From assembly GCA_001915545.1 (NCBI GenBank), contig MNQS01000173.1, positions 1 to 6,399 on the forward strand: a stretch of 6,399 nt of DNA, in the 5' to 3' direction. Every line of letters starts with the position of its first letter. The stretch's first letter is position 1. The notes under the pieces are model-generated. The model was not told the DNA's origin. It worked only from the letters and a program-made list of their open reading frames with translations, and ran no database searches. Position numbers and translations under genes: made by a program. Origin of the DNA: Bacteroides sp. 43_108. GTDB lineage: Bacteria > Bacteroidota > Bacteroidia > Bacteroidales > Bacteroidaceae. This document shows positions 1 to 6,399 of this stretch, piece after piece.

Positions 1-39
1 CATTCCGATAAAGGAAACTACCAAAGTCTTTGCGGAACT
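1..39 (-). repeat. Left copy of 39-bp direct repeat (5' edge of a susC-type cassette)
   Basis: These bases are identical to 6361-6399 and lie in the same orientation. Read on the minus strand they encode the 13 codons SSAKTLVVSFIGM, a conserved strand of the CarboxypepD_reg-like domain of SusC proteins. The minus-strand DNA immediately upstream (40 onward) is AT-rich and non-coding, with an in-frame TAA at 73-75 and no ATG, GTG or TTG between that stop and the repeat. This copy therefore marks an abrupt switch from non-coding DNA to SusC coding sequence. It contains an 11-base imperfect palindrome, CAAAG-A-CTTTG on the minus strand (22-32). The true repeat could be longer than 39 bases because it touches the window edge. 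I infer a recombination site. The alternative is the overlap of a circular contig. Confidence 0.85.
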
Positions 40-268
40 AACAAAATATATAAAGTGTTTATAATCAAAAGATTAAAATTTGTCGATTCTATTTATTAAC
101 TCTGCGGGAATTACTTTAAACAAAGTTATGATAACCTTTTTTCTACTTTTGTTCTACCTCAGAATTACTTTATACGATAAAAAAGTCTAATTGCGATAAA
201 TCTCATTATGATAATTGTATTGTAATAAGATTATAATCTTTTTCTTAAAAAAATGCATGAAATAATGA
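40..268. other. AT-rich non-coding spacer, no gene recognised
   Basis: No reading frame of convincing length or composition is visible on either strand. On the minus strand this is the DNA directly upstream of the left repeat, so it occupies the place where a susC signal peptide and start codon would normally be. The SusC frame is closed by TAA at 73-75. Small motifs are an 11-base direct repeat, GAATTACTTTA, at 108-118 and 162-172, and a 14-base palindrome, AAGATTATAATCTT, at 227-240. There are also isolated matches to the Bacteroides -7 element TAnnTTTG at 144-151 (+) and 121-128 (-), neither with a matching -33 TTTG at normal spacing. None of these is strong enough to be called a functional element. 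Confidence 0.6.
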
Positions 269-742
269 AAGAGGAGATCCAAATTGGAATTTAGAAATGG
301 GAGAGAGCAAAAAACGTCTGTTACTTTGGACGAAATACTTAGCTATCTAGGAAAAGCAGACAAAATCTGCCTAGTGGCGATTGACTAATTTCAAGTTATT
401 GCTCAAGATCCGATTCGAGAAAGAACGTTAAAGCCATTTTGAGCATCGATATATAACATTGTACAATGCCCATTTTATATATTTAGGTTCACAATGTCAT
501 ATGACGGGAGAAATTTTTATAAGTCTTCCGGCTTTTTATCAAAGTACTATGATTTTGGATCAACAATCTATCAGACTGAAAGAATATACAAAATTTGTTA
601 CACACCATTTCCAGAAAAGCGGGAAGTACATTAATAAAAATGTTATATCTGAAATATATCAACTGTTTGACGGCATAATATGCTATATCCGGTCTATGAT
701 CGTTTTTTTGAGTTTTGGCTGGGAAGAACATTAAAAAACTGA
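269..742 (+). pseudogene. Remnant of Bacteroidota AAA-type ATP-binding protein (ATPase_2-like)
   Basis: Fragments in three frames line up in order with the roughly 380-residue ATP-binding protein family common in Bacteroidales genomes. From 269 the frame gives TLDEILSYLGKADKICLVAID and then TAA at 386-388, exactly where the Walker B glutamate of the family's VAIDEFQ motif belongs. FQVIAQ follows. A second frame gives NVKAILSIDI, TAA (454-456) and HCT, matching the family's NVEALLR..IQHC. A third frame, from about 465, gives NAHFIYLGSQCHMTGEIFIS, then FYQS, and ends near FDGIICYIRSM. From 692 another frame gives VYDRFFEFWLGRTL and stops at 740-742, matching the family C-terminus. The N-terminal part with the P-loop is absent, and about 80-90 residues are missing between FDG..YIRSM and VYDRFF. 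It cannot make a working ATPase. Family assignment is from memory of the motifs; the decay is seen directly. It is transcribed convergently with the susCD operon. Confidence 0.8.
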
Positions 743-949
743 TGAAAGATTCCGTGTGTAATCAGAATTTGACTTCCCGTCAGGAATTACAATCAGTTCA
801 TAAGGATTGATGGTGGTTTGTTGTGTTCCTTCCAAATATGTAACTAAATATTTAACATATATGTCTTTACAGGCACATTTATATAGTAATCGAATTTGAG
901 TTAACAGATGTTTATCGATAATTTCCAAAGACCGATTTACTATATAGAT
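743..949. other. Unassigned spacer between ATPase remnant and hairpin
   Basis: Nothing recognisable is found here. On the minus strand one frame stays open from 949 down to a stop at 731-733. It would give about 65 residues from a TTG at 926-928, containing YLEGTQQTTINPYELIVIPDG. It has no convincing ribosome binding site, no ATG start, and no family I recognise. It overlaps the end of the ATPase remnant. It could be the decayed tail of a former gene or a chance open frame, and I do not call it a gene. Confidence 0.4.
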
Positions 950-986
950 TTACCCAAGTATACATTATTTTTGTATACTTGGGTAA
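950..986 (-). terminator. 15-bp perfect hairpin, probable terminator of the susCD operon
   Basis: TTACCCAAGTATACA (950-964) is the exact reverse complement of 972-986, with a 7-base loop (TTATTTT). On the minus strand the hairpin begins 58 bases after the stop codon of the lipoprotein gene, where an operon terminator is expected. No clear U-tract follows the stem on either strand, so a classic Rho-independent mechanism is not certain. The hairpin could instead protect the mRNA 3' end, or work in both directions between the operon and the convergent ATPase remnant. Confidence 0.5.
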
Positions 987-1044
987 TAATCTATTGGATA
1001 ATTAAGGAGAAAGCTTCATCTTTTCCTCATATCTTAAATCTAAA

Positions 1045-1833
1045 TTATTTAGCAGGTAGGTAAAGTATTTCTTTAAATTCACCAAAACCACCAACATTGG
1101 GTACATCATGCGACAGCTTCACAGTAATAACTCCGTCTTCCAAAGCACCTTTGCCTGAAACAAAAACTTCTCCATAGGATGCGTGCTTCCATGCCGGCTG
1201 AGATTCTACAGTGACCTCATTGGCTTCATTAACTTTGAAGACAATGTTATATCCTTTTTCATATAAGTTCATAGCTTTATACCATGATATCTGGTCTGCT
1301 TTTTGAACTTCTACTTCCCAAGTTGTAAAATCTTCCCCTTCCTCTGCCATAGCCGCAGATTTAAATGTTCCAGTTCCTAATGAAGAAAAAGTATAATCCC
1401 TATAAACAGTTATGACTTTATCCGAAGTCTGGTCTATCGTAACCATTTCCTCCGGCAAAGATATCTTGACTTTATAATTCTGTCCAGGAGTTATATCTCC
1501 AACTGTAACATGAATATTGGTCTTAAATTCCCCTGCTGCGAATGAAACCGAGGAAGGTACGGTAATGGAGGCAGGGAGTTCCTGCTCTTTATCACCGACA
1601 ACTAATGTTGCTGATAAATTAATTGTAGTAGCTTCCGAAGATTTCGCGCGTAAGACTTCCACATCAAAACCCTCATATCCTGTGGAAGGAAAGGAAACCG
1701 ATTGTGTACCTGTGGCGAATGTCACCCCCATTGTTGTGCCATTGTATATATCTCCTTCATTGTCGGTGTTGCACGATACAAAAAGAGTTGCAGTGGCAAC
1801 AAACATGCCGATTATATATTTATTTACTTTCAT
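1045..1833 (-). CDS. Putative surface lipoprotein of the susCD operon
   Basis: A 262-residue protein with a lipoprotein signal peptide: MKVNKYIIGM start, hydrophobic core, and lipobox FVSC with the lipidated Cys at 21. The NTDNEGD stretch after it is acidic, as in Bacteroidota surface-exported lipoproteins. Residues about 36-130 look like an all-beta sandwich, with a Calx-beta/DUF4843-like phrase VPSSVSFAAGEF at 93-104 and GQNYKVKISL at 117-126. Residues about 145-260 form a second beta-rich part with many aromatics (W172, W184, Y185, W215). The start lies 24 nt after the susD stop with only a weak, AT-rich leader, consistent with cotranscription. Position as third gene after susC-susD suggests a surface ligand-binding protein like SusE/SusF/SGBP, but I do not recognise the exact family and no ligand can be read from the sequence. 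It is the last gene before the 950-986 hairpin. Confidence 0.8.
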   Translation of the reverse strand: MKVNKYIIGMFVATATLFVSCNTDNEGDIYNGTTMGVTFATGTQSVSFPSTGYEGFDVEVLRAKSSEATTINLSATLVVGDKEQELPASITVPSSVSFAAGEFKTNIHVTVGDITPGQNYKVKISLPEEMVTIDQTSDKVITVYRDYTFSSLGTGTFKSAAMAEEGEDFTTWEVEVQKADQISWYKAMNLYEKGYNIVFKVNEANEVTVESQPAWKHASYGEVFVSGKGALEDGVITVKLSHDVPNVGGFGEFKEILYLPAK

Positions 1834-1857
1834 AATTTACTTGCTTACAGATTAATA

Positions 1858-3399
1858 CTATTTATGATCACCTATCGGATTCTGATCTTTGCTAGGATCC
1901 ATGTTCGGATTACCATCAAATTCCGTTTGAGGAATAGTTAATACCCATGCATACGACTCAGGATCTTCCGTATCTGTACCAGCAATTAAAGCACTGGATG
2001 GCCAGCCCATGTCTGCAGTACGTCTGAACCCTTGTTTCAGACGACGTATATCATAGATACGTCCAAATTCTCCCCAAAGTTCAATACGGCGTTGAATTAT
2101 AATTTCTTCAAGTAAAGAACCGGTTTCATCCGAGGTGAGCTTACCTAATGCCGTTCCTGTTTTTTTGCAAGTGTAATCCTCATCACGTTTTTGCATTAAA
2201 CTGTTCAACATCAGTCGTGCGCCTTTGTCATCATTTAAACGACAAGATGCTTCTGCTGCGGTTAAGAACATTTCCTCAATACGCATAAAAATATAGTCAC
2301 CTGTCCATTTCGCATAATCTTTAAACTTGAATTTTTCTTGTTGGTAACCATTCTTTTCATTATTCTCGTCTTGTGGATTCCACCATTTTTTGCGGACATC
2401 ATTTGTGCCTAGCTTTGCATAAAGCAGTTTGTTTATCTGTTTTCGAGCACTAGCTCCATATTTCCCTTGATCCGCATCCATGTGTGTAAAGAAACCTGCA
2501 TACATTCCGGACTGGTCGGCTATGATTTCGGCCGCCCACATCACATTATTGGCAGTAGCATCATTCATTCCACCGGTTACCGCAGTTCCAGTGCCGATAC
2601 TACACCCACTTTTGCTTATTGCGGCATTCGCGGCATCCAAAGCGGTCTGCCAGTCTTCCATCACTAAAGCGACACGAGCCTTTATACCTGAGGCAACAGC
2701 CTCATTGATATGGCTGATATGTTTTCTTTTACCTGAGTTGCCTAGCATGGTAATTGCTTTGTCAAGATCCGAAGTGATTTGTTGATATACTTCTTCAACC
2801 GTTGCGCGCCCTTTACCTTCTGTTGCAATATCAGTCGGTTCTGTATAGAGTGGTACACAAGGTTCGCTTTCATGTCCTTTATAAGTGCGAGAAAACATTT
2901 GCGCCAGCATAAAATAACTGTAAGCACGTACAGCGTAGGCTTGTCCAAGCACATAATTCTTTTCGGTTTCACTTCCAGACATGGTTTCCTCTTCTGCCAA
3001 AATGTAATTGACATTAGAAATCCAAGTGTAATAGCCATTCCACATATCATAAGAACGCCATCCGGTAGAGGTATATCTTGATTTTACATTGTAAACGCAA
3101 TCATACCAAAACCAGCCGCTACCTTGTCCGTTCATAATGCAATCTTCACCCATAACATCTGCCACCAGATTATAAGCTGTGATACCGAAGCATTGATGAG
3201 TGTTAGAGCTGTTTGAAACCCCTGCTGTATACATTGCTCGATATACACCATTCAATGATACTAATGCATTAGTTGCTGTTCCTAATAATTCGTTGCCAGA
3301 AACAGAAGATGAAGGACTGGTTTCCAAAGCATCCTCACTGCAAGCTACCACAGACATTGCAGCCATCCCGGCAAATATGTATTTAAATATTTTTTTCAT
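1858..3399 (-). CDS. susD-like: SusD/RagB family outer-membrane nutrient-binding lipoprotein
   Basis: A 513-residue protein, a normal length for SusD. It should cap the SusC barrel at the cell surface and capture the substrate. The signal peptide runs MKKIFKYIFA..SVVAC with the lipidated Cys at 20, followed by SEDALE, an acidic surface-export type signal. The N-terminal SusD-like region spans about 25-270. It includes TPR-type helices such as LGQAYAVRAYSYFMLAQMF (151-169) and the segment from A236 to about I261. The C-terminal SusD_RagB region has RIEEMFLTAAEAS (373-385), EEIIIQRRIELWGEFGRIYD (431-450) followed by IRRLK (451-455), and the typical ending LTIPQTEFDGNPNM (487-500). The start is an ATG 24 nt after the susC stop, preceded by AGGAAAG at 3401-3407. 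The gene looks intact. The substrate (glycan, glycoprotein or peptide) cannot be inferred, and no degradative enzyme is encoded beside it. Confidence 0.95.
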   Translation of the reverse strand: MKKIFKYIFAGMAAMSVVACSEDALETSPSSSVSGNELLGTATNALVSLNGVYRAMYTAGVSNSSNTHQCFGITAYNLVADVMGEDCIMNGQGSGWFWYDCVYNVKSRYTSTGWRSYDMWNGYYTWISNVNYILAEEETMSGSETEKNYVLGQAYAVRAYSYFMLAQMFSRTYKGHESEPCVPLYTEPTDIATEGKGRATVEEVYQQITSDLDKAITMLGNSGKRKHISHINEAVASGIKARVALVMEDWQTALDAANAAISKSGCSIGTGTAVTGGMNDATANNVMWAAEIIADQSGMYAGFFTHMDADQGKYGASARKQINKLLYAKLGTNDVRKKWWNPQDENNEKNGYQQEKFKFKDYAKWTGDYIFMRIEEMFLTAAEASCRLNDDKGARLMLNSLMQKRDEDYTCKKTGTALGKLTSDETGSLLEEIIIQRRIELWGEFGRIYDIRRLKQGFRRTADMGWPSSALIAGTDTEDPESYAWVLTIPQTEFDGNPNMDPSKDQNPIGDHK

Positions 3400-3423
3400 A
3401 CTTTCCTGTATTCTTTTAAATTG

Positions 3424-6399
3424 TTAGAAATTAATTTCAAAACCTACTGAATAAGTCTTGTTGGGAGCATAAGAATAGTCTGTTTCGCCCTTGAAGTTAT
3501 ACTGTGGGTCCATACCGTCCAAATGAGAAAATAAAGCGAGATTATCTACCGATCCGAATATGCGGACAGACTCTAGCCCGGCCTTCTTTAGCCATTGTTT
3601 GGGAATAGTGTAGCCCAAAGTGATATTTTTGATAGCAAAGTATGAAGCATCAACTAAAAAACGGTCTGAAGCTGTGTAGGAACCTCCAATTTGAATACGA
3701 GGTACATCTGTGATGTCACCAGGTTGTTGCCAACGTCTCAAAGCATGTTTGTTCCATGTATTGCCTGCATACATAACCTCCATAGAACCAGCGTATAATG
3801 AATCATAAACTTTACCTCCTATAGAATATGTACCCAATATTGACAAATCGAAATTCTTGTAAGAGAAATCGGTATTGATACTACCATATAAATCAGGTAT
3901 ACGGCTGCCGGAATAATATTTGCTGTTCGCAGCTTTTTGATAGTCACTGCTGATATATTCGTTAGTGATGTTGCCATTATCATCCTTATCATATACCCAA
4001 TAGAGCTGCGCTCCTGTTGCAGGATCCACACCGGCAGATTTAGCCATATAATATGTATTAATAGGCATTCCCTCTTTAATACTGAAAACTCCCTTGATAA
4101 TTTCAGGAGATTCCCCAGTCAGTTTCAGCACTTTATTGGTTACAGTAGAGCCCATCCAAGTTAAGTTCCATATAAAATCAGTGGTTTTGATAAGGGAACC
4201 ACCTAAGCTAAATTCAAACCCGGTATTACGCATAGAACCGATATTCGCGTTGTATTCAGAGAATCCACTAGAAGTAGCCTTGGGGTATCCCAGCAACATA
4301 TCCGTTGTTTTGCGGTTATAATATTCAGCACTGACATTCAAGCGTCCGTCAAACATACTTGCCTCAATACCGACATTTAAATTACCGCTTTTTTCCCATG
4401 AAAGTTTTTTGTTTTCCAAAGCACCGATCAGGCCTCCTACTTGATTGGCATTCGGATATTCCAATGGATAGAGTCCTTGCCAAGGATAATAATCTGGTAC
4501 ATATCCTCCTTCAAGACTATCATATCTTAACAGATTATCATTACCTTGTTCACCATAACTGATTTTAGCTGATAAATTAGAAATCCAAATCAAATTCTGC
4601 ATAAACTTTTCTTGTGAAATTCTCCAGTTGGCACCGACAGACCAAAAAGTACCCCAACGGTTATCTTTTTGGAAGCGTGAAGAACCGTCCGTACGGATAG
4701 AGGCTGAAAAATAATATTTTTCATTAAAGTTATAATTGAATCTCCCAAAGAAGGATTCCACACGATAATCTTCCGAATATGAATCCGCATTGTATAGATT
4801 TGTACCCGGACGCAATTCAAGAATACCATCTACTAAATTGGTTTTTCCGGCAGACAGAAATTCATATTTGTATGCATAAAATTCATGACCAACCAAAAGA
4901 TCGATGTTATAAAAGTTAAAAGAACGCCCCCATGTCAGTAACTGGTTAAAAGTATAAGATTGGGTTCTTCTGTTATATTTCATCAACAAACCGCCGGCAG
5001 CTGCCTGATTACCATGGTGCATATTCATATATGATTTTTGAGATTTGTTCCGGTAGTCCAGACCAAAGTTCAAAGTCAGCTTAATACCTTTAGCCCATCC
5101 GGCATCTTCCGAATCTGAGCCAAATGCCAAAAATGTGCGCAAACCAGCTACATCTGTTTTTATATCAGCCTTGTCATCTACCAAACCGCCTACGGGATTG
5201 AAATCACTATACTGTGGGCGTTGTACACTACCGTCACCGTAGTCCAGTTGGCGATTTCCATCAGCATCTAATACATCTTTACCATCTTCTCCCTTTATAT
5301 ACACCGGGTAAATCGGAGCCATAAATTGTGCAGAGTACCACACATTTGAATTAGATGAACCTTCGTAATCACTAAAATTTTGTGTGGAATTGGAAAGTGA
5401 CACATTCAATCCAGTCTTCATCCATTTATTCACTTCAGTGTTTATGTTTGCACGGGCATTATAACGTTGGAAACCGGTATTAATCAAGATGCCATCTTCA
5501 TTTAAATATCCCAAAGAGAACATATATTTGGTCTTTTCTGTACCTCCATTAACAGACAACTGGTGTTCATGACGAAATGCATTGTCTCTTTGTATTGCAT
5601 CCATCCAAGATTCATTCCATGCGGATGTAGCATCACCCTGCACTCTACCTGTTGCAGGATCTATAATTGTTCCCCATGTGTAATTTTTAAATGGATTATA
5701 TTGTTCTCCACCTAAAACGCCACCTAAATCTGCTGATGCTTGTCTACCGGCAGCTTCCCAGTTATATCCATTGTCAAAGATATATCCGTTGCGTAAACCT
5801 TCATACGTTAACTGTACAAATTCTTTTTGGTCAACCATGTCATAGGCTTTCAAGGAACGTGAAGACCAACCTGCCGTAGAACGCCAAGATACCTTAGTCT
5901 TGCCTTCTTTTCCTTGTTTGGTAGTAATCATAATTACACCATTTGCACCACGGGCTCCATAAAGGGCTCCGGCTGAAGCATCTTTTAAAACTGTCATGCT
6001 TTCAATATCGGCAGGATTGATAGAACTCATATCTCCACTAAAAGGTATTCCGTCAACTACATACAAAGGATCTTGTGAGGCATTGATGGAACCGTAACCG
6101 CGAATCACGATCTTGGCAGCTTCGCCAGGTTGACCTGAGCCTGAAGTTGTTAACAGACCTGTAGTCTGTCCTTCCAATCCTTTAGTAACATTACTTATAG
6201 GACGTAATTCCAGTTTCTTATTATTAATAACGGATGCTGATCCTGTAAAAGATTCCTTTTTTGCAGTGCCATATGCAACAACCATCACTTCTCCAAGCAC
6301 TTTAGTATCAGATTTTAAAATGATGCTAACATTCTGTTTGATAGAAACCTCTTGACTAGCCATTCCGATAAAGGAAACTACCAAAGTCTTTGCGGAACT
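3424..6399 (-). CDS. susC-like: SusC/RagA family TonB-dependent transporter, 5' end outside window or absent
   Basis: 991 residues are visible, numbered from the first codon at 6399. The frame is open through the window edge, so the TTG at 6382-6384 is not a real start. Residues 1-35 are the end of a CarboxypepD_reg-like domain (SSAKTLVVSFIGM, then VSIILKSDT). The plug follows at about 38-165, with VMVVAYGTAKKESFTG, GLEGQTTGL, RGYGSINASQDPLYVVDG and DIESMTVLKDASAGALYGARGANGVI. The rest is the beta-barrel, ending in SDRFLVDASYFAIKNITLGY (911-930) and a C-terminal VGFEINF with terminal Phe, as in outer-membrane proteins. The signal peptide and most of the regulatory domain, roughly 75-110 residues, are missing. 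TonB-driven import through the barrel is known for the family. If the DNA upstream is as at position 40 onward, this is a silent headless cassette that needs recombination to supply a promoter and N-terminus. The body itself has no frameshift or stop. Confidence 0.95.
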   Translation of the reverse strand, partial: SSAKTLVVSFIGMASQEVSIKQNVSIILKSDTKVLGEVMVVAYGTAKKESFTGSASVINNKKLELRPISNVTKGLEGQTTGLLTTSGSGQPGEAAKIVIRGYGSINASQDPLYVVDGIPFSGDMSSINPADIESMTVLKDASAGALYGARGANGVIMITTKQGKEGKTKVSWRSTAGWSSRSLKAYDMVDQKEFVQLTYEGLRNGYIFDNGYNWEAAGRQASADLGGVLGGEQYNPFKNYTWGTIIDPATGRVQGDATSAWNESWMDAIQRDNAFRHEHQLSVNGGTEKTKYMFSLGYLNEDGILINTGFQRYNARANINTEVNKWMKTGLNVSLSNSTQNFSDYEGSSNSNVWYSAQFMAPIYPVYIKGEDGKDVLDADGNRQLDYGDGSVQRPQYSDFNPVGGLVDDKADIKTDVAGLRTFLAFGSDSEDAGWAKGIKLTLNFGLDYRNKSQKSYMNMHHGNQAAAGGLLMKYNRRTQSYTFNQLLTWGRSFNFYNIDLLVGHEFYAYKYEFLSAGKTNLVDGILELRPGTNLYNADSYSEDYRVESFFGRFNYNFNEKYYFSASIRTDGSSRFQKDNRWGTFWSVGANWRISQEKFMQNLIWISNLSAKISYGEQGNDNLLRYDSLEGGYVPDYYPWQGLYPLEYPNANQVGGLIGALENKKLSWEKSGNLNVGIEASMFDGRLNVSAEYYNRKTTDMLLGYPKATSSGFSEYNANIGSMRNTGFEFSLGGSLIKTTDFIWNLTWMGSTVTNKVLKLTGESPEIIKGVFSIKEGMPINTYYMAKSAGVDPATGAQLYWVYDKDDNGNITNEYISSDYQKAANSKYYSGSRIPDLYGSINTDFSYKNFDLSILGTYSIGGKVYDSLYAGSMEVMYAGNTWNKHALRRWQQPGDITDVPRIQIGGSYTASDRFLVDASYFAIKNITLGYTIPKQWLKKAGLESVRIFGSVDNLALFSHLDGMDPQYNFKGETDYSYAPNKTYSVGFEINF
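6361..6399 (-). repeat. Right copy of 39-bp direct repeat, in-frame inside susC
   Basis: Identical over all 39 bases to 1-39 and in the same orientation. Here it is in frame with the SusC body and encodes SSAKTLVVSFIGM, with the next codons reading ASQEVS into the plug. The minus-strand upstream side is outside the window, so it is unknown whether it joins a complete SusC N-terminus, another cassette's spacer, or (if circular) position 40. Because the repeat spans exactly 13 codons, joining at this site to another susC 5' end carrying the same repeat would keep the reading frame. Confidence 0.85.

Noticed and set aside
29..33. TTTGC in the repeat as a CTnDOT-type integration core
   Set aside because: Only the five-base TTTGC matches. 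The preceding bases do not fit the GTANNTTTGC pattern, so it is not evidence for that integrase family.
144..151. Plus-strand TACTTTTG as a promoter for the ATPase remnant
   Set aside because: It matches TAnnTTTG, but no -33 TTTG is at normal spacing, such matches are expected by chance here, and the gene it would serve is dead and lacks its 5' part.
227..240. Palindrome AAGATTATAATCTT followed by T-rich DNA as a terminator
   Set aside because: With a 4-base loop only 5 A/T-rich pairs remain, and no gene ends just before it.
347..374. Hairpin-like CTAG..GCAGA..TCTGC..CTAG
   Set aside because: The arms need a 5-base bulge and lie in codons of the ATPase remnant (SYLGKADKICLV), so coding history explains them.
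459..734. Stand-alone 91-residue plus-strand protein
   Set aside because: It begins at a TTG in the middle of the ATPase family alignment, contains LGSQCHMTGEIFIS from that family's interior, and ends out of frame with the family C-terminus. It is a piece of the pseudogene at 269-742.
731..928. 65-residue minus-strand open frame as a gene
   Set aside because: TTG start, no ribosome binding site, no recognised family, and overlap with the ATPase remnant.
2467..3081. Plus- and minus-strand open frames inside susD
   Set aside because: They are antisense or out-of-frame shadows of a clearly real SusD gene, with no signals of their own.
6382..6384. TTG as the susC start codon
   Set aside because: The frame is open through 6399 with SusC-like residues SSAKT before it, and a start here would leave no signal peptide for an outer-membrane protein.
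1..6399. Small cryptic plasmid, phage or transposon
   Set aside because: Terminal repeats suggest circularity, but there is no replication, relaxase, transposase, integrase or structural gene, and the repeat lies within susC codons.

Overview
The window looks like Bacteroidota DNA, most probably a gut Bacteroidales such as Bacteroides, Phocaeicola or Parabacteroides. It is AT-rich and has short AT-rich translation leaders. Its main content is a minus-strand operon of a SusC-type TonB-dependent transporter, a SusD-type lipoprotein and a third surface-type lipoprotein. This is the core of an outer-membrane nutrient-import (PUL-like) unit. No glycan-degrading enzyme, sensor, sigma/anti-sigma pair, recombinase or replication gene is present.

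Layout, left to right. 1-39 is one copy of a 39-base direct repeat. 40-268 is AT-rich non-coding DNA. 269-742 (+) is a heavily decayed remnant of the Bacteroidota AAA/ATPase_2-type ATP-binding protein family, with two nonsense codons, frame changes and lost segments. 743-949 holds nothing I recognise. 950-986 is a 15-bp perfect hairpin, a likely operon terminator. 1045-1833 (-) is a lipoprotein, 1858-3399 (-) is SusD, and 3424-6399 (-) is SusC, open at the right edge. The three operon genes are separated by 24-nt gaps. 6361-6399 is the second copy of the direct repeat.

The most interesting point is the pair of repeats. The same 39 bases occur at both extreme ends, in the same orientation. In the right copy they are exactly 13 in-frame codons (SSAKTLVVSFIGM) of the SusC carboxypeptidase-regulatory-like domain. 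In the left copy the same codons are preceded on the minus strand by AT-rich non-coding DNA with an in-frame stop at 73-75, with no signal peptide and no start codon. The repeat is therefore a point where a SusC coding body is joined to different upstream DNA. This fits a SusC/SusD shufflon: silent, promoterless 5'-truncated susC-susD-lipoprotein cassettes that site-specific recombination connects to an expressed SusC N-terminus.

The window may be one cassette of a tandem array, or an excised (or assembled) circle of 6360 bp read once around with a 39-base overlap. Sequence alone does not separate these. In both readings the left junction shows a headless susC.
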